Part shown: positions 1-7,244 of the stretch, one piece after another
Position numbering within the stretch: position 1 is the stretch's first letter
Layout of the letters: each line of letters starts with the position of its first letter
Origin: a candidate division WS6 bacterium GW2011_GWC2_36_7
Lineage (GTDB): Bacteria; Patescibacteriota; Dojkabacteria; SC72
Length of the DNA stretch: 13,577 nucleotides
Assembly (NCBI GenBank): GCA_000991805.1
Contig: LBSF01000020.1
Span: 1-13,577 of the forward strand
Direction of reading: 5' to 3'
Translations under genes and position numbers: made by a program
Notes under the pieces: generated by a model
Databases searched by the model: none
What the model saw: the letters and a program-made list of their open reading frames with translations, nothing else
Told to the model about the DNA's origin: nothing

Positions 1-711
1 TCCGTTCTTTTTATTGTTCCAACAATTGAAGAGAGACAGATCTTCATAAACTCCATGACATATTACTATGCTACAGCTTCTAAGTTTGATGGGAATAACC
101 CATTAATGAATAGAAAAACGGGTGGTATGTATTTGGAGCTTGTTGGTATCTCAGCTGAAAAGTATTCAAAGAATGGTGGAGATTCCACGGAAAATGCCGA
201 TTTGATTAGTAGCGTTGGGAAATGGAAAAATTATGCCTTAGACTATACGAGAAAGAGTATTGATACTAATCCAGCTGAATATTCTAACTGGGAGACTAGA
301 GCACAGGTATACATGGGGCTTGTAGGGATGGGGTTCAAAGATTATGCTTCTGACTCATTGTATTCTTTACAAAAAGCAGCTGAATTAAATCCACTAAACT
401 ACGAATTGTATTACAGCCAAGCTCAGGTATATCTCGTAAATGGAGACAAGGATTCTGCGCTTTCCGCATTGACCAAGGTCTTGAGTATCAATGCGCAGCA
501 TATACCCTCGTTGATGTTGGCTGCGGATATTAACAATCAAAAAGGAAATACAGATGTATACGAGTCATATCTAAAAGCTGCTAAAAAGATTCTTGAGAAT
601 GGTGGGCAAACAAATACGGATGTATACAAGCAAATAACAGAGAAGCTTAATGCAACGGTTCCAGCTAGTAGTACAACTGAAACTACTAACACAACGGAGA
701 CGACTCACTAG
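1..711 (+). CDS. TPR-repeat protein, C-terminal part (5' end outside window)
   Basis: The reading frame is open from base 1, so the gene begins upstream and only 236 C-terminal residues are visible; the ATG at 55 is internal rather than a convincing start. The fragment contains at least three helical pairs of tetratricopeptide type (about residues 85-195), with TPR-like features such as Asn-Pro before helices (TNPAEY, LNPLNYELYY) and alternating small and aromatic residues (YSQAQVYLVNGD). It ends in a Thr/Ser-rich tail (TTETTNTTETTH) that looks flexible. TPRs are protein-protein interaction scaffolds. The missing N-terminus could hold membrane segments, as in O-antigen-ligase-like TPR proteins, but this cannot be seen. 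Its last 26 nt overlap the end of the convergent comF gene. The partner is unknown; the TPR call is fairly secure. Confidence 0.75.
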   Translation, partial: SVLFIVPTIEERQIFINSMTYYYATASKFDGNNPLMNRKTGGMYLELVGISAEKYSKNGGDSTENADLISSVGKWKNYALDYTRKSIDTNPAEYSNWETRAQVYMGLVGMGFKDYASDSLYSLQKAAELNPLNYELYYSQAQVYLVNGDKDSALSALTKVLSINAQHIPSLMLAADINNQKGNTDVYESYLKAAKKILENGGQTNTDVYKQITEKLNATVPASSTTETTNTTETTH

Positions 712-1423
712 GGAGATAGTAGGGCTTGCCTCTAAATATACAGAGTGCATTGATGATTAAGTTCTGACCATATTGTGTTCTAAATACCTTTGATAGCTTC
801 TCAAGCGTATTCCCAGTGGTGACTACATCATCAACCAAGGTTATGCTTTTGTATTTGCTGATATCTTTAGCGTTGTGGTTTTTGAGATAGAAAGGATTCT
901 CTTTTGAATTGTATCTTTCCACCTTATTTTTGCTTGCTTGATGGAAATCTGAGTTTTTACAATAGATAAAATCATTCTTCATATCTAGATTAAAATGCTT
1001 TCCAATACATGAAGTAATATATTCCATCTGATTAAAACCCCTCTCATTTCTTCTTGTATCTGATATTGGTACTGGGATAAGTAAGGTACCCGCCAGATTA
1101 GGCTGGAAAGAAGATCTTTGAATGATATCAGTGAATAACTCGGAAAGTCCCATCGAAATTTCTCTAACATTCTTGTATTTGTACAACTTCAATATACTCG
1201 AGGACATATGATTGTACTCCCAACCTACGAAAACATTGTCTAACGAACAGCACTTTCTACATTGTGTATGAGAAGAATATTGGGGTGAAAGTCTACGACA
1301 AATATAGCATTCAGGGAGATTTCTTTTGAGTAGCTTTTTGCAATCATCACAGATATAATTACCGTACCTTTTACAAATACAGCACATATTAGGAAAGAGA
1401 AAATTGAGTAGTGGAATGTTCAT
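686..1423 (-). CDS. comF: ComF-family phosphoribosyltransferase-like protein
   Basis: A 245-residue protein of usual ComFC length. The N-terminus carries paired CxxC motifs (C14/C17, C25/C28, C39/C42, C55/C58) that would form a double zinc ribbon. The C-terminal half is a type I phosphoribosyltransferase domain with the ComF signature ERGFNQ (127-132) and a PRPP-binding loop DDVVTTGNT (198-206). In transformable bacteria ComF supports uptake or processing of single-stranded DNA; its exact chemistry is not settled, and in reduced genomes it may serve natural competence as a nutrient route. The ATG at 1423 begins a typical MNIPLLNFLFP lead. The gene is divergent from murJ, with 95 bp between starts, and convergent with the TPR gene, with 26 nt of tail overlap and no terminator seen between them. 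Confidence 0.9.
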   Translation of the reverse strand: MNIPLLNFLFPNMCCICKRYGNYICDDCKKLLKRNLPECYICRRLSPQYSSHTQCRKCCSLDNVFVGWEYNHMSSSILKLYKYKNVREISMGLSELFTDIIQRSSFQPNLAGTLLIPVPISDTRRNERGFNQMEYITSCIGKHFNLDMKNDFIYCKNSDFHQASKNKVERYNSKENPFYLKNHNAKDISKYKSITLVDDVVTTGNTLEKLSKVFRTQYGQNLIINALCIFRGKPYYLPSESSPLC

Positions 1424-1461
1424 GGATATATACTAGAGTAACAATATTAAAAAGAGGTGAA

Positions 1462-1490
1462 TTGATAAAAGACACAGATTAAATTATGAT
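1462..1490 (+). promoter_or_regulatory. Sigma70-type promoter of murJ
   Basis: TTGATA (1462-1467), a 17-bp spacer and TATGAT (1485-1490): five of six matches in each hexamer at ideal spacing. Predicted transcription start is near 1497, giving a leader of about 22 nt before the murJ ATG at 1519. No Shine-Dalgarno sequence is visible in the leader. It lies in the divergent comF/murJ gap and points towards murJ. Confidence 0.7.
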
Positions 1491-1518
1491 ATTAGTCGCA
1501 TAACTTGCCAAGATTAAT

Positions 1519-3312
1519 ATGAGGAAACCAGCGTTAAATAAGAATGGGATCTTTTTTGTAATGAGTATATTACTTGTTACAAAGATATTGGGATTCATAA
1601 AACTAAGAACCATTGCTCAACTCTTTGGAGTATCTCATGAATTAGATATCTTCTGGGCAGCATTCACAATCCCAGATATGCTTTTCACAATCTTAGTAGC
1701 AGGCTCAATTAATGCCGCCATAATCCCAATCTTTTCAGAAGTATTCTACAAAGAGGGAAAAGAAAGATTAGACAATTTTTTTAACCATCTGAGTCTCATT
1801 ATCTCCGGAATGACCGCATTGATAGCACTGCTGTTCTTCATATTTACACCTCAAATCACGGACCTAATTCTCACATCAAGTGTACTTCAGAGTGCATTAA
1901 ACTTTTCTCAGAATATCGATGTTACAGATTACAATATGTTCGTATTCCTAACTAGAATAATGTTGCTTTCGCCAATACTCTTAGGATTTAGTAGCATCAT
2001 AACGGCATATCTTCAAGTCAAAAAACAGTTCTTTACCACTTCCTTAGCACCTCTCTTCTACAACCTTGCATTAATAATTGGACCTGTGATTTTTGTAGTC
2101 TTTGGAAAGATGGGAGTAGAGGGAATCGCAATTTCAGCAGTATTAGGGTCATTACTACATCTACTAATACAGCTCCCAGTTTTTATGTCTAACTACAAGA
2201 ATAGATATTCAATATCATTTAGTACGATTAAAGCCGCATTCAAGGATTCAAAGGTTGTGAAAGCAGTTAAACTCGCAATCCCAAGAACTATCGGAATAAT
2301 TGGTGAACAGGTTAATACAGTTGTAAATACATTGATTAGTTTCTCATTAGCTGCCGGAGCATTGAGTTCATATAGATATGCTCTAAGTCTTCATCAATTC
2401 CCAATCAATATCATAGGAAGTGCAGTAGCTCAGTTGGCGCTACCTGATTTAGCAAAGCATAGTGATATTGAGAATAGGGAGAAATTTAAAAAGATTTTTA
2501 ACTCATCGGTTCAATTTGCTTTGTATCTTGTATTGCCAATCATTGCAATTTTTGTAGTATTGAGATTACCAATTGTACGTTTAGTATATGGATCTGGAGC
2601 ATTTGACTGGAGAGCAACTATTCTTACCTCATGGTGTTTGGTACTACTATCATTCTCCATCCTTGGACAAACAATAGATCAAATTATACTAAGAGCCTTC
2701 TATGCTCTTAAGGAAACATGGATGCCATTGATTGGTATCGCCATAAGTATTGTAGTGAATATCGTTTTAGCATATCTCCTAACGAATTTCTTTAGCCACT
2801 ATTTTGATTGGAGACCAATTCTACAACAGATGCTATCACAGATTTCGCATGCTGATGGAGTCGGTTTTTGGCATGTATTCCAAACGTTCATTCAAGACTT
2901 CTGGAGATGGTCTACCACAAGGGGAACTTCTGACATGGCAGTAGGTGGCCTATCACTCGGCTTAGGAATCTCATACGTTGTGGAAGTAATTATTCTTTAC
3001 ATGTTACTAAATGCAAAAACCAAGATGATTACCTTTGCAAATACTGTAAAACCATTCTTGATTAAACTCTTGAACACAGTATTAATGGGCATCGGGATGT
3101 ATTTGCTTTTCAAACTTTTCGACTTTAAACTAGATACCAGCAAAACAATGTACGTTATACTTCTCTCAGCAGCAACCTCTGCATATGGCGTACTATCATA
3201 TTGGGTAGGATCAAGAGTATTTAAGATAGAGGAAGTGTATCTTTTCGAAAAGAAGTTAAAGAAAATATTGCTAAAAGTATTTAAGAACAAAAAGAATGAA
3301 GAAAGTCTTTAG
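1519..3312 (+). CDS. murJ: MurJ-like lipid II flippase (MVF/MATE fold)
   Basis: A 597-residue polytopic membrane protein with about 14 hydrophobic helices. The N-terminal block (TKILGFIKLRTIAQLFG, then D43, then NAAIIPIFSE) matches the MurJ/MviN family, which flips lipid-linked peptidoglycan precursor across the membrane. It is longer than the usual ~510 residues. Extra length lies partly in a Trp- and charge-rich insert, about residues 423-472, between predicted TM11 and TM12, which should face outside the cell. Against E. coli MurJ from memory, D39 is kept (D43), R18 and R24 become Lys (K22, K28), but R52 becomes Phe (F56) and R270 becomes Ser (S290). This is therefore a divergent member, and its substrate is inferred. 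It has its own promoter and overlaps the next gene by 17 nt, so the two are probably co-transcribed. Confidence 0.88.
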   Translation: MRKPALNKNGIFFVMSILLVTKILGFIKLRTIAQLFGVSHELDIFWAAFTIPDMLFTILVAGSINAAIIPIFSEVFYKEGKERLDNFFNHLSLIISGMTALIALLFFIFTPQITDLILTSSVLQSALNFSQNIDVTDYNMFVFLTRIMLLSPILLGFSSIITAYLQVKKQFFTTSLAPLFYNLALIIGPVIFVVFGKMGVEGIAISAVLGSLLHLLIQLPVFMSNYKNRYSISFSTIKAAFKDSKVVKAVKLAIPRTIGIIGEQVNTVVNTLISFSLAAGALSSYRYALSLHQFPINIIGSAVAQLALPDLAKHSDIENREKFKKIFNSSVQFALYLVLPIIAIFVVLRLPIVRLVYGSGAFDWRATILTSWCLVLLSFSILGQTIDQIILRAFYALKETWMPLIGIAISIVVNIVLAYLLTNFFSHYFDWRPILQQMLSQISHADGVGFWHVFQTFIQDFWRWSTTRGTSDMAVGGLSLGLGISYVVEVIILYMLLNAKTKMITFANTVKPFLIKLLNTVLMGIGMYLLFKLFDFKLDTSKTMYVILLSAATSAYGVLSYWVGSRVFKIEEVYLFEKKLKKILLKVFKNKKNEESL

Positions 3313-3880
3313 AATTTTGTTAATAATATTCCTCATATTCATTGGGATTCTTGTATACCCAATAATTTCATACCTTCTTTGGCAAAAGCAGTTTCAATCG
3401 CAAATTCCTAATATGAGTTGTGTATCCAATCTCACAGAGCTATTACCCTTGGATGAAAAGTTTAAAGGCTTTGTAATGTCTGAAGATCAAAATACCTTCA
3501 TAGAACTTTCAACAAATGAGACACTTTCCCTCTTACAAAGTACGGATATCATAAGTGGTGGTGAAGTAACAAATATATGTATTGCACCTAATAGCGCAGT
3601 ATGGAGCATATATGCAAAGCTTTCACTTCAGGGTATCAATATCCCTTGGGTTAGATTGGATATCGCAAAAGATACTATGGAGACAGCTCAGCTCTACGTA
3701 TCCAATATTTTTGTTGGAAATATTCTAGTTCCAGAAAAGATAACTGAGAATATTAAGACACAATTGAACAAGGGTATTAGTGATGCATTGGTTCTAGTTA
3801 ATGAAAACAACTTCCTTGGTAGAAAGATACAAAATATTGAACTTCTAAATGACAAGATAGTAGTGAAGGGTACTCTTTAG
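3296..3880 (+). CDS. Hypothetical protein with a single N-terminal membrane anchor
   Basis: A 194-residue protein. A basic start (MKKVFR) and a hydrophobic helix at about residues 6-29 form a signal anchor; the rest should lie outside the membrane. No lipobox Cys is seen. The soluble part is rich in beta-strand-like segments and ends with a pattern of helix then strand (QLNKGISDALVLVNENNF, then a C-terminal KIVVKGTL). That layout weakly recalls extracytoplasmic lipid-binding families such as DUF2140/YpmS or LmeA, but I cannot assign it. The start overlaps the murJ end by 17 nt, implying translational coupling and possibly an envelope role alongside the flippase. The groES promoter begins 8 nt after its stop. 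The ORF is convincing; the function is unknown. Confidence 0.7.
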   Translation: MKKVFRILLIIFLIFIGILVYPIISYLLWQKQFQSQIPNMSCVSNLTELLPLDEKFKGFVMSEDQNTFIELSTNETLSLLQSTDIISGGEVTNICIAPNSAVWSIYAKLSLQGINIPWVRLDIAKDTMETAQLYVSNIFVGNILVPEKITENIKTQLNKGISDALVLVNENNFLGRKIQNIELLNDKIVVKGTL

Positions 3881-3887
3881 ATAAATC

Positions 3888-3917
3888 TTGATGTGGAGCG
3901 AGTTTTCATGGTACAAT
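3888..3917 (+). promoter_or_regulatory. groESL promoter with extended -10
   Basis: TTGATG (3888-3893), an 18-bp spacer and TACAAT (3912-3917), preceded by TGG, which gives the extended -10 form TGnTACAAT. Predicted start is near 3924, inside the left arm of the CIRCE-like repeat. This lets groESL be expressed independently of the murJ unit just upstream. Confidence 0.65.
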
Positions 3918-3918
3918 C

Positions 3919-3945
3919 TTAGCAATCGATAAATTAATTTGCTAA
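3919..3945 (+). promoter_or_regulatory. CIRCE-like operator (HrcA binding site) before groES
   Basis: The layout is TTAGCAATC, 9 nt, ATTTGCTAA. The CIRCE consensus is TTAGCACTC-N9-GAGTGCTAA. The left arm matches 8 of 9 positions, the right arm 6 of 9, and the spacer is exactly 9. The arms are complementary at 7 of 9 positions. It begins 2 nt after the -10 hexamer and covers the predicted start site, the classic repressing position for HrcA at groE operons. hrcA is not in the window, so control by HrcA is inferred from the site, its spacing and the gene it precedes. Confidence 0.72.
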
Positions 3946-3950
3946 TTATT

Positions 3951-4250
3951 ATGTCTACAAAACAAACAATACAGCCCCTAGGAAAAAGAGTATTAGTACA
4001 ACCTGATGAATTAGAACAGGTAACCAAAGGTGGGTTAGTCTTACCTCCAAGTGCAAGTGATGACAAAAGACCTGCTACTGGAATAGTACTTACATTGGGT
4101 ATTGGGAAAAGAAAAGGAGAAGATATCAAATTTGATGTTAAAGTAGGAGATAAAATATATTTCAAAAAATATTCTCCAGAAGAAATAGAAGTTGAAGGTA
4201 AGAAGTATTTCTTGCTAGATACCGATGATATTCTCGCAATTTTAAAATAA
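3951..4250 (+). CDS. groES: GroES co-chaperonin
   Basis: A 99-residue protein of normal family length. It forms the heptameric lid of the GroEL folding chamber in the cytoplasm. Visible landmarks are the N-terminal IQPLGKRVLVQP strand, the mobile loop around TKGGLVLPPSA that contacts GroEL (the hydrophobic GGLVL corresponds to GGIVL), and the C-terminal end YFLLDTDDILAILK. I chose the ATG at 3951. The in-frame TTG at 3939 would add four residues, lies inside the CIRCE-like operator and is unlikely. The gene is followed by groEL after 23 nt, the standard bicistronic order, and sits behind its own promoter and operator, so heat-shock induction by loss of repression is expected. Confidence 0.96.
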   Translation: MSTKQTIQPLGKRVLVQPDELEQVTKGGLVLPPSASDDKRPATGIVLTLGIGKRKGEDIKFDVKVGDKIYFKKYSPEEIEVEGKKYFLLDTDDILAILK

Positions 4251-4273
4251 CTTAAGTTTTAACTCGTACTCAT

Positions 4274-5853
4274 ATGTCAAAATCAATAATATACAATGAA
4301 GAAGCTAGAAGAGCTCTTAAAGCAGGAGTAGATACAATAGCCAATGTAGTCAAAGTAACCCTTGGACCAAAAGGTAGAAATGTAGCAATAGCCAAGAGCT
4401 TTGGATCTCAAGTAATTACCAAAGATGGTGTAACTGTAGCAAAGGAAATTCAAGACAAAGATCCATTTAAAAATGTTGGAGTTGAAATGATAAAAGAAGC
4501 ATCCAACAAAGTAAATGAATTAGCTGGAGATGGGACTACAACTGTGGCAGTACTTGCTCAAGCAATCGCAAATGCAGGATTCAGGAATGTATCTGCAGGT
4601 GCAAACCCAATCGCAATTAAGAGAGGTTTGGACAAAGGTGTTGAAATAATAGTTACGGACTTAAAGAAATCAGCAAAGAAAATATCAAAAGGCGAAGAGA
4701 TTTCTCAAGTAGCTACAATTTCTACAAACAATGACAAAGAACTTGGAGATATGATTGGCAGAGTATTTGAGAAGGTTGGCAAAGACGGGGTCATAACCGT
4801 TGAAGAAGCTAAAGGTTTTACAGATGAGGTTGAATATACTGAGGGTATGGAATTTGATAACGGGTATGTAAGTGCATATTTTGTTACAGACAGAGAAACA
4901 TTGGAAGCAAGTATGGAGAATCCATATATCTTTGTCACAGACAAGAAGCTTTCTAATTTACAAGATATTCAAGCAATTGCAGAGAAGGTGTTAAGTGCAG
5001 CGGATAGACCATTGGTAATCATTGCTGATGATATTGAGAATCAAGCATTAGCTACATTGGTGCTCCAGGATTTGGTGATAGAAAGAAAGAGATGTTAAGA
5101 GATATTGCTGTCATTACTGGTGCAAAGTTTGTTTCTGAAGAATTGGGTCATACTTTAGATTCTGTAGAATTAACAGATCTAGGTTCTGCAAAGAAGGTAT
5201 TAGTTACTAAAGAAAATACGATCATTGTAGAAGGAAAGGGCACAAAGACTGAGATAAAAGAAAGAGTAAAGGAAATTAAAGCACAGATTGCAAAGACATC
5301 TTCTGACTATGATAAAGAAAAGCTTCAGGAGAGATTAGCAAAGCTTGATGGTGGCGTTGCTGTAATTCAAGTTGGTGCTGCTTCTGAGACTGAGGCTAAG
5401 GAGAAAAAGGATAGGGTGACTGATGCTATTCATGCTACACGTGCAGCTCTTGAAGAAGGGGTTGTTGCTGGTGGTGGTTTGGCGCTTCATAATGCACAGT
5501 CTGTTCTTGAGAAGGTAAAGCTTGAGGATGTTGATGAACAGATGGGTATTGAAATCCTTAGGTCTGCATTGAGTGAACCTCTTAAGCAGATTGCGGAAAA
5601 TGCTGGGGAGGATGGAGCAGTTGTTGCGTCTAAGTGTTCTGGTAATCTTGGATACAATGCTAAGACAGGTGAGTATGTTGATATGATTAAGTCTGGGATT
5701 ATTGATCCTGTTAAGGTTACGAGATTGGCATTAACTAATGCAGCTTCTGTTGGGACTATGTTGATTACTACTGAAGCGGTAGTAGCAGATATTCCTGATG
5801 AAAAGAATACTCCTCCTATGGCTCCTGATATGGGTATGGGTGGGATGATGTAA
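4274..5853 (+). pseudogene. groEL: groEL chaperonin, broken by a frameshifting deletion of about 43 nt
   Basis: Two overlapping frames together make one GroEL: 4274-5098 gives the N-terminal 274 residues (ATP-site motifs LGPKGRNV and AGDGTTTVAVLA) and the frame ending at 5853 gives the C-terminal half, with a GMGGMM tail. At 5061/5062 the sequence passes from ALATLV directly to [13 protein letters not shown]. coli GroEL has 14 residues between these blocks (about V264-K277). Losing 43 nt explains both the gap and the frame change; restored, the protein would be about 540 residues, normal for the family. The missing piece includes the end of an apical-domain helix that binds substrate and GroES. 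As read, translation stops at 5098 after nine aberrant residues. Codon style runs smoothly across the join, so it is not obviously two genomes fused. Either an assembly/read error or a true lesion is possible; error is likelier for an essential gene. Confidence 0.9.
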
Positions 5854-5876
5854 TCTGATATTTACGTTGGATAATG

Positions 5877-5902
5877 AGGGGGAGGTGCAAGCCTCCTCTT
5901 TT
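5877..5902 (+). terminator. Rho-independent terminator after groEL
   Basis: A 9-bp stem (5877-5885 with 5892-5900, two G-T wobbles) plus a T-G closing pair around a GCAA tetraloop at 5887-5890, followed by a T tract (5899-5902) and ATTATG. It starts 24 nt after the groEL stop. The minus-strand gene ends at 5904, immediately beyond it. Read from the other side, the hairpin lacks a good T run, so it should mainly stop groESL transcription. Confidence 0.85.
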
Positions 5903-5903
5903 A

Positions 5904-6587
5904 TTATGACGGGTTATTGGTAAAGGGATCTACCCTTTTGGAAATATCTTCTAAACCTCGAAGGACACGTATAACACTTGGGAGAATAACGGTCCCCATT
6001 TCTTGCTCAGTAACCTTTCCTTCTGGATTTATATATCCTTTATTCTTTTTGATATTAGCATCATCAAATAGGTATTGAAAAACACCAGCTTTATAGTCTT
6101 TTTCTCTGAAATGTTTTTCGTCTTCTGAAGTGGTTTGGTTTTTTACTAATTCATTAAAATTTTTAATGAGATCTTCTTCTGGAATATTTGATTTTAGATC
6201 ATTTAGAATACGTGTTGTTGCGAATAAAACTCTGAATGTTGAGATTATATATGATCTCTTGTTATGAAATTCCAAACTTTGAATAGATTCATCAAATGCC
6301 CCCAAATCCGAGAGCTTATCTTGCATTAATTTTACATTCTGATCGTTTGTATCTTTGTATTTGATTCTTGTAAGTTCAGATATCTCTGGATCCTCTTGGA
6401 TTTCGAATAAATCGTTTGATAGATAGTTGAGAGTTTTTTCCTCGTTAGTTAAAACAATTCCTTTAATATCTTGTATAGTAGTTGAATAATTAATCACGTC
6501 ACTGGAACCGATTTTTTCTGGCAAAGGAGTTATGGCGATATCTTCTAAATTTGTTAAACCGTCTGAGAGAGGTAATTCTATAATCAT
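5904..6587 (-). CDS. Hypothetical acidic soluble protein
   Basis: A 227-residue protein with no signal peptide, no clear membrane helix, and no Cys or Trp. It is acidic in its N-terminal half (EKTLNYLSNDLFEIQEDPEI) and more basic and helical in the middle (EFHNKRSYIISTFRVLFATT). The C-terminal third carries YINPEGKVTEQEMGTVILP followed by a helix VIRVLRGLEDISKRVD. I do not recognise a family. The gene begins 17 nt after the XRE regulator stop on the same strand, so it may be co-transcribed with it, but it also has its own extended -10 just before the ATG. Its location suggests a partner or target of the regulator, which is inference. The reading frame and its length make a real gene likely. 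Confidence 0.65.
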   Translation of the reverse strand: MIIELPLSDGLTNLEDIAITPLPEKIGSSDVINYSTTIQDIKGIVLTNEEKTLNYLSNDLFEIQEDPEISELTRIKYKDTNDQNVKLMQDKLSDLGAFDESIQSLEFHNKRSYIISTFRVLFATTRILNDLKSNIPEEDLIKNFNELVKNQTTSEDEKHFREKDYKAGVFQYLFDDANIKKNKGYINPEGKVTEQEMGTVILPSVIRVLRGLEDISKRVDPFTNNPS

Positions 6588-6592
6588 ACCTA

Positions 6593-6601
6593 ATTATACC
6601 A
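6593..6601 (-). promoter_or_regulatory. Extended -10 promoter for the acidic protein gene
   Basis: On the minus strand the sequence reads TGGTATAAT, a perfect TGn plus TATAAT, with only 5 nt between the hexamer and the ATG at 6587. The start point would fall on the ATG, giving a leaderless mRNA. It sits in the 17-nt gap after the XRE stop codon. No -35 was sought in the upstream coding sequence. Confidence 0.45.
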
Positions 6602-6604
6602 CCT

Positions 6605-7129
6605 CTAATACCTCATCTCCTGTGCTAATAACTTTCCTAATATATTTATACCCTTAAAAGTTTTAACACTCTCAATCTTTAATCCATTATCTTCTCTAAT
6701 CAATACCATATCATTAAGATTAATCTCACTATTAGGAGAAACATACATAATACCCTTTGAACCATCAATAACTACCATATCTAATGCAAAAGCCTCCGGA
6801 TCAACACTCAAAACCCAATCAGGAGCATTGTAAAATAGATACGTATTAGATTTGTTAAAAACAAAATTATTTGGAATAGTTGTAAATAGGGGAACACGAC
6901 TAAAGTTCATCTTAATACTCCCATCTGTAATATCATTTAACAAGTCCGATGGAGTAGTATTCAAAGCCTTAGCCAAAGACTCTAACTGATTCAATGGAGA
7001 ACTAACCCCACGCTCATATCTAGAAATCATCTCCCAAGTCTTACCAATCTTGTCAGCCAATTGCTGTTGAGTTAGATTCTGTCTCTCACGATATATCTTA
7101 ATATTCTCACCAATATAATTGTTGTTCAT
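6605..7129 (-). CDS. XRE-family regulator with a degenerate S24/LexA-like C-terminal domain
   Basis: A 174-residue protein. Residues 6-64 form an HTH_3 (Cro/CI-type) DNA-binding domain: NIKIYRERQNLTQQQLADKI, then recognition-helix region TWEMISRYERG, then LESLAKALNTTPSDLL. Residues 74-174 resemble the peptidase S24 fold of LexA and CI-type repressors (RVPLFTTIP, FALDMVV, INLNDMVLI, NILGKLLAQ). The Gly-Asp-Ser-Met site that supplies the cleavage Ser is not recognisable, and I cannot place the catalytic Lys, so RecA-style self-cleavage looks lost. It may sense a signal or be removed by another protease. A SprT-like protease gene lies upstream on the same strand and an acidic protein gene follows. 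Two small palindromes in the upstream gap could be operators. DNA binding is secure; the S24 link is from pattern reading. Confidence 0.82.
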   Translation of the reverse strand: MNNNYIGENIKIYRERQNLTQQQLADKIGKTWEMISRYERGVSSPLNQLESLAKALNTTPSDLLNDITDGSIKMNFSRVPLFTTIPNNFVFNKSNTYLFYNAPDWVLSVDPEAFALDMVVIDGSKGIMYVSPNSEINLNDMVLIREDNGLKIESVKTFKGINILGKLLAQEMRY

Positions 7130-7136
7130 ATATATA

Positions 7137-7147
7137 GAATTGTATTC
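7137..7147 (-). promoter_or_regulatory. Possible -10 and overlapping small palindrome before the XRE gene
   Basis: On the minus strand TACAAT (7139-7144) lies 9 nt before the XRE ATG, giving a predicted leader of about 3 nt. The -35 position (7162-7167, TTCTTT) is weak. The palindrome GAAT-TGT-ATTC (7137-7147) covers the -10, which is where an autorepressor could bind. Both signals are short and may be chance. Confidence 0.3.
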
Positions 7148-7179
7148 ATAACAAGAAGATTAAAGAATAGAAGAGCATA

Positions 7180-7191
7180 TCTTTTAAAAGA
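7180..7191. repeat. 12-bp perfect palindrome in the XRE upstream gap
   Basis: TCTTTTAAAAGA is a perfect palindrome lying in the 195-bp gap between the XRE start (7129) and the SprT-like stop (7326). It is AT-rich, so chance is a real explanation, but its position fits an operator for the XRE protein. The rest of the gap holds only the possible small ORF at 7245 and its weak promoter-like sequences. Confidence 0.3.
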
Positions 7192-7244
7192 ACTATTAAG
7201 TCATGTTGAAAGGAAAATGAAAGAAATATATTTAATAATTAAAT

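Noticed and set aside
3939..3950. TTG start for groES
   Set aside because: It lies inside the CIRCE-like operator, and ATG 3951 gives the normal GroES N-terminus.
5030..5100. Programmed ribosomal frameshift joining the two groEL frames
   Set aside because: No slippery heptamer or stem-loop is evident, and a shift could not supply the 14 missing conserved residues.
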